Shown in pieces: positions 1 to 6,860 of a DNA stretch of 11,054 nt. The first letter of the stretch is position 1; every line of letters starts with the position of its first letter. The DNA comes from CAZJBP01 sp964544115 (lineage in GTDB: Bacteria; Verrucomicrobiota; Kiritimatiellia; UBA8416; JADHWI01). The notes under the pieces are model-generated. The model made no database searches. It was given only the letters and a program-made list of their open reading frames with translations, and was not told the DNA's origin. Position numbers and translations under genes: made by a program. The DNA is taken from contig CAZJBP010000124.1 of the NCBI GenBank assembly GCA_964544115.1, forward strand, positions 1 to 11,054. Reading direction: 5' to 3'.

Positions 1-1978
1 TGTCCTGCGAGATCTCCGCAGCGGTGACGATCTTGTCGTTCAGCGTCAGCTTGGCCACGCACGCGTCGGTGAAGGACCGGTTGACCACGAGGATGTATTC
101 CTTGGCGTTGCGATCGACAAAGCAGCCGATGGCCAGCACGCAGCCTTCGGCCTTCTTGACCGGTGCGTTGCGGGCGATCCTGCGGCCGCCCGGCGGAATG
201 GGCTCGGTGCAGTACACGCCGGTCGAGGTCACCTGCAGGAGGGTCGGTCCGAGATTGACGATGCGGTGGTTGATCTTCTTCGCATAGTCCCACTTCACAT
301 CCCTCTTGTTGTCCATGGTGATCAGGGCCGGCGCATCGGCCCACGCCATTCCCGGAACGTCCCAGTAGGTGAAGTAGATGATGCCGTGTGACCCATACGC
401 CAGGGAGGTATAGACCTGCCAGCGCAGATCCGCCTCGCTGCACTCGCGGTAGCCCATGTGTTTTATGGACACGATGATCTGGATCAGCGGAATCCTGGCC
501 TTCAGGCTCTGCTTGCGCATGACCTCGAGATTCTTCCAGTAGTAACTCTCATCCCCGCCTTCAAACATCTGCCGGTAATGGTCCCAGCTCAGCAGGGCCG
601 GTTTCACCTGGTCGATGTACAGGGCCACGCTCTCCTCATAGGCGGGGCCGTTCCAGTCCGGGTGGCCCGCGTAGTTTGGCAGCAGGTTGATGTACGGCAG
701 GTGGGTCGGGTCCTTCTTCAGGAGGTATTGATTGATAGCGCCGAGCCGGGCGAATTTCTCACGGCCGGGCTCGTCGTCGATGACATAACTGTGCAGCGCA
801 GGGTGCGAGGCGTACTTCGCGATTTGCGCGTCCAGAACCTTCTCGAAATCGGGTGCCGTTTCGGAGGCCGGCAGGTCAATGCCGATCATGGCCTTAATCC
901 CGACCTGCCGGCAGAGCTCCAGCCGCGTGAGTGGGTCATCCGGTTCGTTGCATGAAATGAAGGCAACGTTGAACCCGCAATCCGCGACTTCCTGGTAGCG
1001 CTCCAGTGTGGCCTCTGCCTTGGGCGGCCCGCACCAGAACGAGATGATGAACGCCGGGTCGAAGGCGGACCGTACCGGTTCGATGCCCACGGGCGCGGCC
1101 TCTTCCGCCGCCGCCTTGGCGGGCGCCGCCGTGCCGGGAACGCCGAAGAGCTCGAGCTGCCCAATCGCAAAGCCCGGCGGCCGGGTGGCGTCGGGCACAT
1201 CCATGGTGGAATCATTGAAGCACGCGAACACCGCCACGCGGTACCAGGTGTAGGCGCCGGTGGGCCGGACAAAGTCCGCCTTCGCGATGGCCTTGCCGTT
1301 GAGCTTGGCGACGACCTTCTTCGCGTCCGCAGCCGGCACCGCCTTCGCCAGGTCGGCGGAGGTGAACGAGGTGAACAGGATCGTCTCGATGCGCGGCTCT
1401 TCGGTCAGCGGGCTGGATGCGCGGCCCGCCGCGTCGCACCGGTACACGTCGGTCCAGTCGTCCTCCTCGCCGGTGTTCGAGGCCTGAATGGCCCACACCC
1501 GCGGGTCGCGCCCGGGCATGTCCTGCCCGGTGGTGAGCGTGAAGTGCGTCAGGACGATGGGCTTGGCGAACTGGACCGCGGCATAGTAGGGCGAGTCCTC
1601 TGTCGGGCCGCCATAGCCGCCGTCCTTGAACCCCACGTACCATTTCCGCTCCTGTGGCTTGTTCAGGAAGAGGGCGACCGCCGGCTGGTCCTGCCAGCTC
1701 TGGTAGGGGTGGCGCTGGTGCGCCGGCGTCCCGGGCGGATTGCTCGGGAAGGCCTTCATGGTGACCCAGTTGCCCTTCTCAGGCCGGAGTTGGTCTTCCG
1801 ACAGATCGCCGGAGTATGTGACCTTGTCCACGACGTCATTCTCGGGGTCCGTAAGGTCGCCACCCAGCAAGGCCGAGTCGCCCGCACCGAGCTGAACATG
1901 GGCCAGAGCGGGCAACGAGAACACCCCCAGGCTTGTGAGGACAAATAGGAAAGACGCCGCTCGCCATGCGCTGCTCAT
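1..1978 (-). CDS. Secreted discoidin-like plus TIM-barrel glycoside-hydrolase-like protein (3' end missing)
   Basis: The frame is open from the ATG at 1976-1978 to the left edge (659 full codons), so the C-terminus is off the window. Residues 1-26 form a signal peptide: Trp-Arg near the start, a hydrophobic core, and an A-L-A cleavage motif at 24-26. Residues of about 34-280 resemble a discoidin/F5-8C carbohydrate-binding fold, including the pattern VWAIQASN...DDWTDVYR and a closing IGQLELFG. An Ala/Glu/Lys-rich linker follows at about 283-296. From about 305 the protein reads as a TIM barrel, with the strand-like stretches NVAFISCNEP, IKAMIGID and LHSYVIDDEP; E403 in DDEP is where a clan GH-A acid/base would sit. 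HGIIYFTYWDVPG is a later barrel strand. I could not identify a nucleophile or assign a GH family. A G-rich tract precedes the start. It is divergent from the ThuA-like gene. Secretion is confident; the enzymatic activity is inference. Confidence 0.8.
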   Translation of the reverse strand, partial: MSSAWRAASFLFVLTSLGVFSLPALAHVQLGAGDSALLGGDLTDPENDVVDKVTYSGDLSEDQLRPEKGNWVTMKAFPSNPPGTPAHQRHPYQSWQDQPAVALFLNKPQERKWYVGFKDGGYGGPTEDSPYYAAVQFAKPIVLTHFTLTTGQDMPGRDPRVWAIQASNTGEEDDWTDVYRCDAAGRASSPLTEEPRIETILFTSFTSADLAKAVPAADAKKVVAKLNGKAIAKADFVRPTGAYTWYRVAVFACFNDSTMDVPDATRPPGFAIGQLELFGVPGTAAPAKAAAEEAAPVGIEPVRSAFDPAFIISFWCGPPKAEATLERYQEVADCGFNVAFISCNEPDDPLTRLELCRQVGIKAMIGIDLPASETAPDFEKVLDAQIAKYASHPALHSYVIDDEPGREKFARLGAINQYLLKKDPTHLPYINLLPNYAGHPDWNGPAYEESVALYIDQVKPALLSWDHYRQMFEGGDESYYWKNLEVMRKQSLKARIPLIQIIVSIKHMGYRECSEADLRWQVYTSLAYGSHGIIYFTYWDVPGMAWADAPALITMDNKRDVKWDYAKKINHRIVNLGPTLLQVTSTGVYCTEPIPPGGRRIARNAPVKKAEGCVLAIGCFVDRNAKEYILVVNRSFTDACVAKLTLNDKIVTAAEISQD

Positions 1979-1990
1979 GTGCACCCCCCC
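1936..1990. repeat. Left copy of a 55-bp exact duplication flanking the N gap
   Basis: These 55 bases are identical to 2091-2145. They cover the first 14 codons of the leftmost gene, its start codon and seven Cs of a poly-C run, and end exactly where the Ns begin. The duplicate is best read as the overlap of two contigs, not as a biological repeat. Confidence 0.95.
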
Positions 1991-2090
1991 NNNNNNNNNN
2001 NNNNNNNNNNNNNNNNNNNNNNNNNNNNNNNNNNNNNNNNNNNNNNNNNNNNNNNNNNNNNNNNNNNNNNNNNNNNNNNNNNNNNNNNNN
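1991..2090. other. 100-N scaffold gap, probably false
   Basis: Exactly 100 unknown bases, the conventional placeholder for a gap of unknown size. Because the flanks share 55 identical bases, the true distance is most simply negative: the contigs overlap. Removing 155 positions (for example 1991-2145) restores a continuous sequence without touching any coding frame. Confidence 0.95.
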
Positions 2091-2145
2091 TGAGGACAAA
2101 TAGGAAAGACGCCGCTCGCCATGCGCTGCTCATGTGCACCCCCCC
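2091..2145. repeat. Right copy of the 55-bp duplication
   Basis: Identical to 1936-1990. It repeats the first codons and the start codon (complement of 2131-2133) of the leftmost gene, but runs straight into the Ns, so it is not a second gene. Unlike the left copy, it continues through the end of the poly-C run into unique intergenic sequence. Confidence 0.95.
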
Positions 2146-2148
2146 CCC
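2139..2148. repeat. Poly-C tract (10 C) just upstream of the secreted protein's start codon
   Basis: Ten Cs on the plus strand; read from the minus-strand gene this is ten Gs followed by TGCAC and then ATG. It therefore occupies the Shine-Dalgarno position of the leftmost gene. The left contig stops after seven Cs. The tract may serve as the ribosome binding site, and its length may vary; both statements are inference. Confidence 0.7.
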
Positions 2149-2150
2149 GA

Positions 2151-2199
2151 TTACGACTGGGAACAATAGTGCTGCCTTTACAATAAGAGAAGGAGATTC
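2151..2199. promoter_or_regulatory. AT-richer segment, candidate promoter region between divergent genes
   Basis: This is the only clearly AT-richer stretch between the two divergent genes. For rightward transcription, TACAAT at 2179-2184 matches five of six bases of a sigma-70 -10 box, but no convincing -35 box lies 16-18 bases upstream. No good minus-strand pair was found. The remainder of the intergenic region up to the ribosome binding site at 2298 shows only a small inverted repeat (GTCGC at 2203-2207 and GCGAC at 2213-2217), which could be an operator half-site pair or chance. Position supports a promoter; the boxes are weak. Confidence 0.3.
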
Positions 2200-2297
2200 G
2201 GGGTCGCAACGGGCGACGTGCGCTTGATCTCCGGGCCTGAGTCTGTCAGCTTCGGGGCCGTGAAGGCGCTTTCTCAAGTCGGGACCACGCACACATC

Positions 2298-2306
2298 GGA
2301 GAGGAG
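2298..2306 (+). promoter_or_regulatory. Ribosome binding site of the ThuA-like gene
   Basis: GGAGAGGAG lies six bases upstream of the ATG at 2313, a strong Shine-Dalgarno match that fixes this start codon. Confidence 0.8.
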
Positions 2307-2312
2307 TTCCAC

Positions 2313-3026
2313 ATGTCACTGATCAAGACGCTGATCCTCGGCGGGACGAACAACCATGACTGCAGTCGCTCATCGCCCTTTTGCGCCAAGCTGCTCAATG
2401 ACAGCCGCCGCTTCCTGGCGGTCGTGACAGAAGACCCGGCGACCACGCTCCAGGACGCGAACTACCTCGCCCAGTTCGACCTGATCTTCTCCGACTACAA
2501 CGGCCCCGAATGGCCGGAGGCGGCCAAGGCGAATTTCGTCAACGCCGTGCGGGGCGGAGCGGGCCTGGTCATTCTGCATGCGGCGGACAACGCGTTCCCC
2601 GGCTGGGTGGAGTATGAGCAGATGGTGGGCCTGCTGTGGCGCACCGGAACGGCGCACGGCTCGTTTCACGAGTTCGGCGTGACCATCGTCGACCACGATC
2701 ATCCGATTACCCGCGGCGTCGCCGACTTCTCCCTGTGGGACGAGCTGTACCACAAGCTCGTGCACATGCACGATGTGCCTCATCGCGTACTCGCTACGGG
2801 ATTCTCCAGCCCCGAGAGCGGCGGCACCGGGAAGAATGAGCCGGCCATGGTGACCACGCAGTATGGCGCCGGGCGTGTCTTCCACATGGTGCTCGGCCAT
2901 GTTTGGCCCGGCGACCCCAACGGCGAGTACAAGGGGGCCAGCATGATCACCTTCGAGAACCCCGGCTTCCAGAAGACGCTCGTGCGCGGCTGCGAGTGGG
3001 CGGCGACCGGTGACGTGAAGGACTGA
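2313..3026 (+). CDS. ThuA-like domain protein
   Basis: A 237-residue protein with the length and motifs of the ThuA (trehalose utilisation) family, which has a class I glutamine-amidotransferase-like alpha/beta fold. Visible family signatures are the N-terminal strand KTLILGG, DLIFSDYNG near 56-64, GGAGLVILHAADNAFPGW at 81-98, the G-S-F-H-E-F stretch at 116-121, HPITRGV at 130-136, DELYHKL at 143-149 and YGAGRVFHMVLGHVW at 184-198. At the nucleophile elbow, where amidotransferases have a catalytic Cys, this protein has H89-A-A, so amidotransferase chemistry is not expected. No signal peptide is seen, so it is probably cytoplasmic. It is the first gene of a plus-strand operon and is followed 22 bp later by a Gfo/Idh/MocA oxidoreductase. 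In rhizobia, ThuA works with the Gfo/Idh-family ThuB on 3-keto-disaccharides, so a related sugar role is inferred. Family call sure; substrate unknown. Confidence 0.88.
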   Translation: MSLIKTLILGGTNNHDCSRSSPFCAKLLNDSRRFLAVVTEDPATTLQDANYLAQFDLIFSDYNGPEWPEAAKANFVNAVRGGAGLVILHAADNAFPGWVEYEQMVGLLWRTGTAHGSFHEFGVTIVDHDHPITRGVADFSLWDELYHKLVHMHDVPHRVLATGFSSPESGGTGKNEPAMVTTQYGAGRVFHMVLGHVWPGDPNGEYKGASMITFENPGFQKTLVRGCEWAATGDVKD

Positions 3027-3048
3027 GGACGGCCACGGGAGACAGACC

Positions 3049-4065
3049 ATGTACAGCGTAGGCATCATCGGCACGGGCATGATCGCGGAGGGCTACGGCT
3101 CACCGACCGATCCATATTCCTACTGCCATGTGGGCGGTATTCAGCACACGGACAAGGTGCGGCTGGCCGGCGTGGCCGACGTGGATGCGTCACGCCTCGA
3201 GGCGTTCAGAAAGAAGTGGGGAGGGGTCTTTCCGGACGTCGGGTACTTCGATAGCTCAGAGGCCCTGCTGGCCAGCCACCCCGACATCGTCGCCGTGTGC
3301 GTACGCGGGCCGCATCATTTCCGAATGATGCAGGACGTTATCGCCGCCGGTCCGAAAGCCATCTTTCTCGAAAAGCCGCCGACCTGCAGCCTGGCCGAGA
3401 TGGACGCGATGGTTGCCGCGGCCAAGGCCAGGAAAATCCCGATCACCGTGTCCTACTCGCGCCACTGGGCGCCCCACGTGATGCGCCTGCAGGAACTCGT
3501 CCAGCAGGGGCTGATTGGCACGGTGCAGACCGTGGTCGGTTACATTGGCGGCTCCTTCCTGTCCTTCGCCAGCCACGCCACCGACCTGATCCTCCAGTTC
3601 GCGGGCTATTGTCCGACGGCGGTGTTCGCGCGCGGCAACGCCGCGGGCGAGGCCCCGGCCGGCTACGAGGTCGAACCGTCGCTGGACCTGATGACCATCG
3701 AGTTTGCCAATGGGGTGCGCGGCCTGCAGGTTGGGGTAGGGGGCGAGCACGGCGGCTTCTACGTGGACGTCATCGGCACCGAAGGGATGGTCCGAGCCGG
3801 CATGTACATTGATGCCTGGGCCCGTAACAAGCAGGGCGTCATCGACCTGAAGGCCCTGGGCATGCCGGAGAACGCCAGCGTGTTCAAAGTGGCCTACGAG
3901 CAGATCGCACGGCACCTGGACGGCGGCCCGCTGCCGGACTGCACGGACGACCACTTCGTCGCCGTTCACGAGACCGGCTTCGCGGGCATCGAGAGCGTTC
4001 ACACCGGCAAGCGCATTACGCTGCCGAACGTCAACCGCGCGCGGAAGGTCTTCGCGAACGGGTAG
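3049..4065 (+). CDS. Gfo/Idh/MocA family NAD(P)-dependent oxidoreductase
   Basis: A 338-residue protein of normal length for this family of sugar and inositol dehydrogenases. The N-terminal Rossmann fold carries the dinucleotide motif GIIGTGMIA at residues 5-13, followed by VADVD at 42-46. The family's EKPP motif is at 108-111, with K109 the usual catalytic lysine. The C-terminal alpha/beta domain includes SHATDL at 175-180, where H176 is the likely catalytic histidine, and GGFYVDVIGTEGMVRAGMY near 235-253, typical of the substrate-domain sheet. GGGAGA at 3037-3042, six bases before the ATG, supports the start. It probably oxidises or reduces a hydroxyl of a sugar, sugar acid or polyol in the cytoplasm. 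Pairing with a ThuA-like protein resembles ThuA/ThuB, where the dehydrogenase forms 3-keto-glycosides. The actual substrate cannot be read from the sequence. Confidence 0.93.
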   Translation: MYSVGIIGTGMIAEGYGSPTDPYSYCHVGGIQHTDKVRLAGVADVDASRLEAFRKKWGGVFPDVGYFDSSEALLASHPDIVAVCVRGPHHFRMMQDVIAAGPKAIFLEKPPTCSLAEMDAMVAAAKARKIPITVSYSRHWAPHVMRLQELVQQGLIGTVQTVVGYIGGSFLSFASHATDLILQFAGYCPTAVFARGNAAGEAPAGYEVEPSLDLMTIEFANGVRGLQVGVGGEHGGFYVDVIGTEGMVRAGMYIDAWARNKQGVIDLKALGMPENASVFKVAYEQIARHLDGGPLPDCTDDHFVAVHETGFAGIESVHTGKRITLPNVNRARKVFANG

Positions 4066-4110
4066 CCCCGCCTGAACACACTCCAACGGCTGCCTCTTGT
4101 GAGACTGCGG

Positions 4111-5193
4111 ATGAACTCCCGCGAGCGAATCACGCGAATCATGAACTTCCAAGAGCCCGACCGGATCGGGATCTTCGACGGGTACTGGACCGAGACCTTG
4201 GAGCGATGGAAGCGCGAGGGAATGCCCGCCGACCTGGACATCGGGCGGGAGTTCAGCCACGACCTGTGCCCTGCCGGGTTCGACCAGGGGCTGGGGTTCG
4301 AGGAGGTGACGCTCGAAGAGGACGAGCAGACGCGGGTGACGCGGGACAGCTTCGGCATGACACAGCGGACCTGGAAGGGCGCCAAGCAGGGCGTCCCGCA
4401 CCAGATCGACCGGCTCATCAGGACCCGCACGGACTGGCAGGAGCACAAGCACCGGCTCGCGCCCAGCAAGAGCCGCTACACGTACAACGTGGCGGAGTTC
4501 ACGGCGGGGCTGGAAGCCGCCGGCATGTACCGGGTCTACTGGTATCTCGAACCGTTCGAGTTGACGTGGCGGTTCTTAGGTTTCAAGGAAACGCTTGAGC
4601 TGATGGCGACCGACCCGGAGTGGGCCGATGAGATATTCCAGGCGTGCGCCGACCAGGTGATCGGCATGTACGAGATTGCCCTGGCCCAGGGGGCGGGCTT
4701 CGAGGGCAGCTGGGCCGGCGGGGACATCGCCTATCGCAACGGGCCGTTCTTCTCGCCGCAGATGTATCGCGACCTGCTCATGCCCCACCACAAGCGAATC
4801 TTCTCCTACTTCAACCGTCGCGGGCTTCCCACGATGTACCACGGCGACGGCGACTGCCGCCCGGTTCTGGACGACCTGATCGAGGCCGGCGTGCGGGCCA
4901 TCCAGCCCTGCGAGGTGAAGGCGGGCATGGACATCGTGGCCCTCAAGGCCAAGTACGCCGGCCGCCTGGTCCTCTTCGGTGGCATCGACGTGCGATCCCT
5001 TTCAGGAACGAGGGCCGATATCGACCGCGAGATCCGCTCCAAGATCCCCGTCGCGATGAAAGGCGGCGGCTATATCTACTGCACCGATCACTCCGTGGCC
5101 CCCACCGTCAGCTACGAGAACTACCGGTATGCGCTCGACCTGATCCGCGAGGTCGGCACGTATCCTCCGGGCATTGGACAGCAATGTATCTGA
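4111..5193 (+). CDS. URO-D superfamily protein (methyltransferase/decarboxylase-like)
   Basis: A 360-residue protein beginning MNSRERITRIMNFQEPDRIG, the classic N-terminus of uroporphyrinogen-decarboxylase-superfamily proteins. Further signatures (numbered from this ATG) are the G-P-F-F-S-P-Q-M-Y helix at 212-220, YHGDGD near 243-248, AIQPCEVKAGMDI near 263-275, VLFGGIDV near 287-294 and YIYCTDHSVAP near 321-331. In corrinoid methyltransferases of this superfamily (MtaA, CmuA), zinc is bound by H-x-C plus a distant Cys; here H244-G-D has Asp instead of the first Cys, while C324 could be the distant one. An in-frame GTG at 4099 would add four residues, but it lacks a Shine-Dalgarno and the family pattern starts at the ATG. 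The gene is 45 bp after the oxidoreductase and its end overlaps a glycosidase fragment. Function is unknown; heme synthesis is unlikely in this context. Confidence 0.85.
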   Translation: MNSRERITRIMNFQEPDRIGIFDGYWTETLERWKREGMPADLDIGREFSHDLCPAGFDQGLGFEEVTLEEDEQTRVTRDSFGMTQRTWKGAKQGVPHQIDRLIRTRTDWQEHKHRLAPSKSRYTYNVAEFTAGLEAAGMYRVYWYLEPFELTWRFLGFKETLELMATDPEWADEIFQACADQVIGMYEIALAQGAGFEGSWAGGDIAYRNGPFFSPQMYRDLLMPHHKRIFSYFNRRGLPTMYHGDGDCRPVLDDLIEAGVRAIQPCEVKAGMDIVALKAKYAGRLVLFGGIDVRSLSGTRADIDREIRSKIPVAMKGGGYIYCTDHSVAPTVSYENYRYALDLIREVGTYPPGIGQQCI

Positions 5194-5324
5194 TCACTAC
5201 CAAGGACCTCGTGCACTTTGCCAAACACGGGGAAATGGTGCCGTGCGGCTGCGAGGATGAACCCGACACGTATCTGGGCGCCGGCACTGTCGCGGAAGCC
5301 CTCGGCCGGCACCACATGTTCTAG
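5184..5324 (+). pseudogene. Internal fragment of a GH32/GH43-type beta-propeller glycosidase
   Basis: A 46-codon reading frame starting at ATG 5184, overlapping the last 10 bases of the URO-D gene in another frame, and ending at TAG 5322-5324. The residues LITTKDLVHFAKHGEMVP followed by DTYLGAG and HHMF match the pattern of five-bladed propeller glycosidases, where S/T-x-DLVHW/F...HGEAIP is followed by a TGS/GAG strand and xHxFYTG. The match starts inside the domain and breaks exactly where the Tyr of FYTG should be; none of the three frames continues the family after 5324. The N-terminal catalytic Asp region and about 80 percent of the domain are absent, so it cannot be an active enzyme. I infer a remnant left by deletion or recombination; a real small protein is less likely. 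No strong ribosome binding site is visible. Confidence 0.6.
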
Positions 5325-5385
5325 AGCGGAAGAGGCGCGTCATCCGCTACGCCCCGGCCCGGTCTTTCCGCCGCACCCGGGTCGT
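5325..5385. other. Convergent junction with a short hairpin
   Basis: A 61-bp region between the ends of the two opposing operons. AGCGGA at 5325-5330 pairs perfectly with TCCGCT at 5343-5348 around a 12-base loop, starting immediately after the TAG of the glycosidase fragment. There is no T tract on either strand, so an intrinsic terminator is not convincing; a Rho-dependent or weak bidirectional terminator is possible. Confidence 0.3.
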
Positions 5386-6783
5386 TCATCGGCGAGCCTG
5401 CAGGAGTCTTGTCAGGGCGGCATCGGTTAGGTCCAACCGCGCGGCGAAGTCCTGGTAACTTCGGTTGGCGTCGGGGCTCCAGAGTCGTTCGCTCATGGCA
5501 GGAAGTCGACGGCGAATAGTGGACACCTCGATGTCTTCTCCCTGTTCCCAAGCGCAGAGCTGGGCGCCCAGCACCAGCTGGGTGGGCTCAACCGTGATCG
5601 GTTTCCCGTAAGCCTTCGAGTGCTCCCACCAGCTCTCCCAGCGGTACATGTTCCAGCCGTAGATGTGTTCCGGCGACCAATTGCGTTGGTTGACCACGTA
5701 CAGCGGCTGCCACGATGTGTTAATGACCGGATAGCCTTGGGCGACCAGATCCGGAGCGGTGTTGTACAGGCTCTCGAAGACCATCACCGTCACATCCCGA
5801 GGGATGTCCGTCTTCCCGTCCTTGTGGAACCCCTCCCAGACGATCGTCTTCTTCCCGTGCTTCTTCACAATCTCATTCACCCGCACAATGAAATGCCGGT
5901 ACAGCTCATTGACATCGTCCAGTTCGTGGCGGGCCATATACGACTGGCAATGCTGGCAGTTCTTCCAGGGGTCCATGTTGACTTCATCGGCCCCAATGTG
6001 GAAATACGGAGTCGTGCGGAAGATGGCCGTCATTTCCCCGATGAGGGTATCCAGCGCGCGATAGGTCTCCTCCCGGCCGGGGCAAACGACATTCCCCGCC
6101 TTCGGGTTGTTGGCGAAGAGCTCCGGCATCTGCTCGACCATCGCCGCCGCATGCCCTGGAATCTCCAGTTCGGGCAGAATCTCAATGCCGCGTTCACTGG
6201 CGAAGGCCTCCAGATCGCGAAGCTGTTCCACCGTGTAATGCCGCTGCGGCGTTTGAAGTGTGGGGAATGCCGTCGAAGGAAACGTGAACGACTGGTCGTC
6301 CGTGAAATGGATCTGCAATTGGCGGATCTTGTACCAGCGACAGACCTCGACGAGTTGCTTGAGCGTTTCGACACTGTGCCATTGCCGGGCCACATCAACC
6401 AGCAGCCCTCGGACACTCGCGGCCGGCTCATCCTTCACCGTCATCCGCGGCGTGAACGGCCTGCCTTCATCCGCCGTCAGCGCCTGGAGCAAACTGACGG
6501 TCCCAAGCGCAACGGCGGCGTAGTTGCCACCCAGCACGGTGGCCACGTCCTCAACATCGAGCGTGTAAGATTCGCCTTTCAAGGACGGCTCGATCCGCAG
6601 CACGATGTCGCCGGGACGCGCCGGTCCGATTGCCTCGGAGAGCGTCTTGCCTGTCAGCCGTCCAATCTCATCGCAAAGGAGGTGCGCCAACGGGCGAAGC
6701 GCCGGGCAGGCCGATACAATCCGATCGCCGAGGATGAGCTGTCCGGAGCGCTTGATGACAGACTTCGGTGCAGGAACGATCAT
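5386..6783 (-). CDS. GH20 beta-N-acetylhexosaminidase
   Basis: A 465-residue enzyme of glycoside hydrolase family 20, which removes terminal beta-linked GlcNAc or GalNAc by substrate-assisted catalysis. Residues 1-115 form the N-terminal GH20b-type domain (start MIVPAPK; LGGNYAAVALGTVSLLQAL at 84-102). The TIM barrel begins at R125 in RGLLVDVARQWH, the Arg that usually binds the substrate, followed by IHFTDDQSF at 158-166, EILPELEIPGHA at 201-212 and HIGADE at 262-267. D266-E267 is the expected catalytic Asp-Glu pair. W412 in CAWEQ is typical of the acetamido pocket. No signal peptide is seen, so it is probably cytoplasmic. The frame stays open upstream to 7401, but that part is the shadow of the neighbouring gene; GGAGG at 6788-6792 places the start at 6783. 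It is the last gene of the minus-strand operon, 77 bp after the URO-D-like gene, and suggests breakdown of imported HexNAc-containing oligosaccharides. Confidence 0.92.
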   Translation of the reverse strand: MIVPAPKSVIKRSGQLILGDRIVSACPALRPLAHLLCDEIGRLTGKTLSEAIGPARPGDIVLRIEPSLKGESYTLDVEDVATVLGGNYAAVALGTVSLLQALTADEGRPFTPRMTVKDEPAASVRGLLVDVARQWHSVETLKQLVEVCRWYKIRQLQIHFTDDQSFTFPSTAFPTLQTPQRHYTVEQLRDLEAFASERGIEILPELEIPGHAAAMVEQMPELFANNPKAGNVVCPGREETYRALDTLIGEMTAIFRTTPYFHIGADEVNMDPWKNCQHCQSYMARHELDDVNELYRHFIVRVNEIVKKHGKKTIVWEGFHKDGKTDIPRDVTVMVFESLYNTAPDLVAQGYPVINTSWQPLYVVNQRNWSPEHIYGWNMYRWESWWEHSKAYGKPITVEPTQLVLGAQLCAWEQGEDIEVSTIRRRLPAMSERLWSPDANRSYQDFAARLDLTDAALTRLLQARR

Positions 6784-6787
6784 GAGA

Positions 6788-6792
6788 CCTCC
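6788..6792 (-). promoter_or_regulatory. Ribosome binding site of the GH20 gene
   Basis: GGAGG on the minus strand, four bases before the ATG at 6783. It decides the start in favour of 6783 over upstream in-frame codons that fall inside the neighbouring gene. Confidence 0.75.
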
Positions 6793-6823
6793 ACTGGCGT
6801 CGTCAGTCGTGCCGTGATTTGGC

Positions 6824-6839
6824 GCGTGGCCATCCACGC
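6824..6839. other. Small hairpin between the URO-D-like and GH20 genes
   Basis: GCGTGG at 6824-6829 pairs perfectly with CCACGC at 6834-6839 around a four-base loop, inside the 77-bp spacer at 6784-6860. There is no T run after it on the minus strand, so it is not a classical terminator. It could be an mRNA-processing or stabilising element, or chance. Confidence 0.25.
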
Positions 6840-6860
6840 TAACTGCCAGCCTTGGAACGA

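Noticed and set aside
1936..2145. Insertion element or true tandem duplication around the gap
   Set aside because: The repeat ends exactly at the Ns on both sides and has no transposase, terminal inverted repeats or target-site pattern; contig overlap explains it fully.
1975..2319. Open frames running through the N block, including a second apparent start at 2133
   Set aside because: They arise from the duplicated contig end and translated Ns; there is only one real gene start here.
2313..3026. Glutamine amidotransferase activity for the ThuA-like protein
   Set aside because: The nucleophile Cys of class I amidotransferases is absent; the elbow reads LHAAD.
4099..4110. Upstream GTG start for the first URO-D gene
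   Set aside because: No Shine-Dalgarno before it, and the family N-terminus MNSRERI begins at the ATG at 4111.
3256..4452. Minus-strand open frame of 398 codons
   Set aside because: Antisense to the Gfo/Idh and URO-D genes, which have clear family motifs; this frame has none.
4111..5193. Genuine uroporphyrinogen decarboxylase (hemE)
   Set aside because: Lies among sugar genes, not heme genes, and its pocket motifs (HGDGD, YCTDH) follow the methyltransferase-like branch rather than HemE.
5325..5348. Intrinsic terminator at the convergent junction
   Set aside because: A 6-bp stem exists but the loop is long and there is no T tract on either strand; listed only as a weak hairpin.
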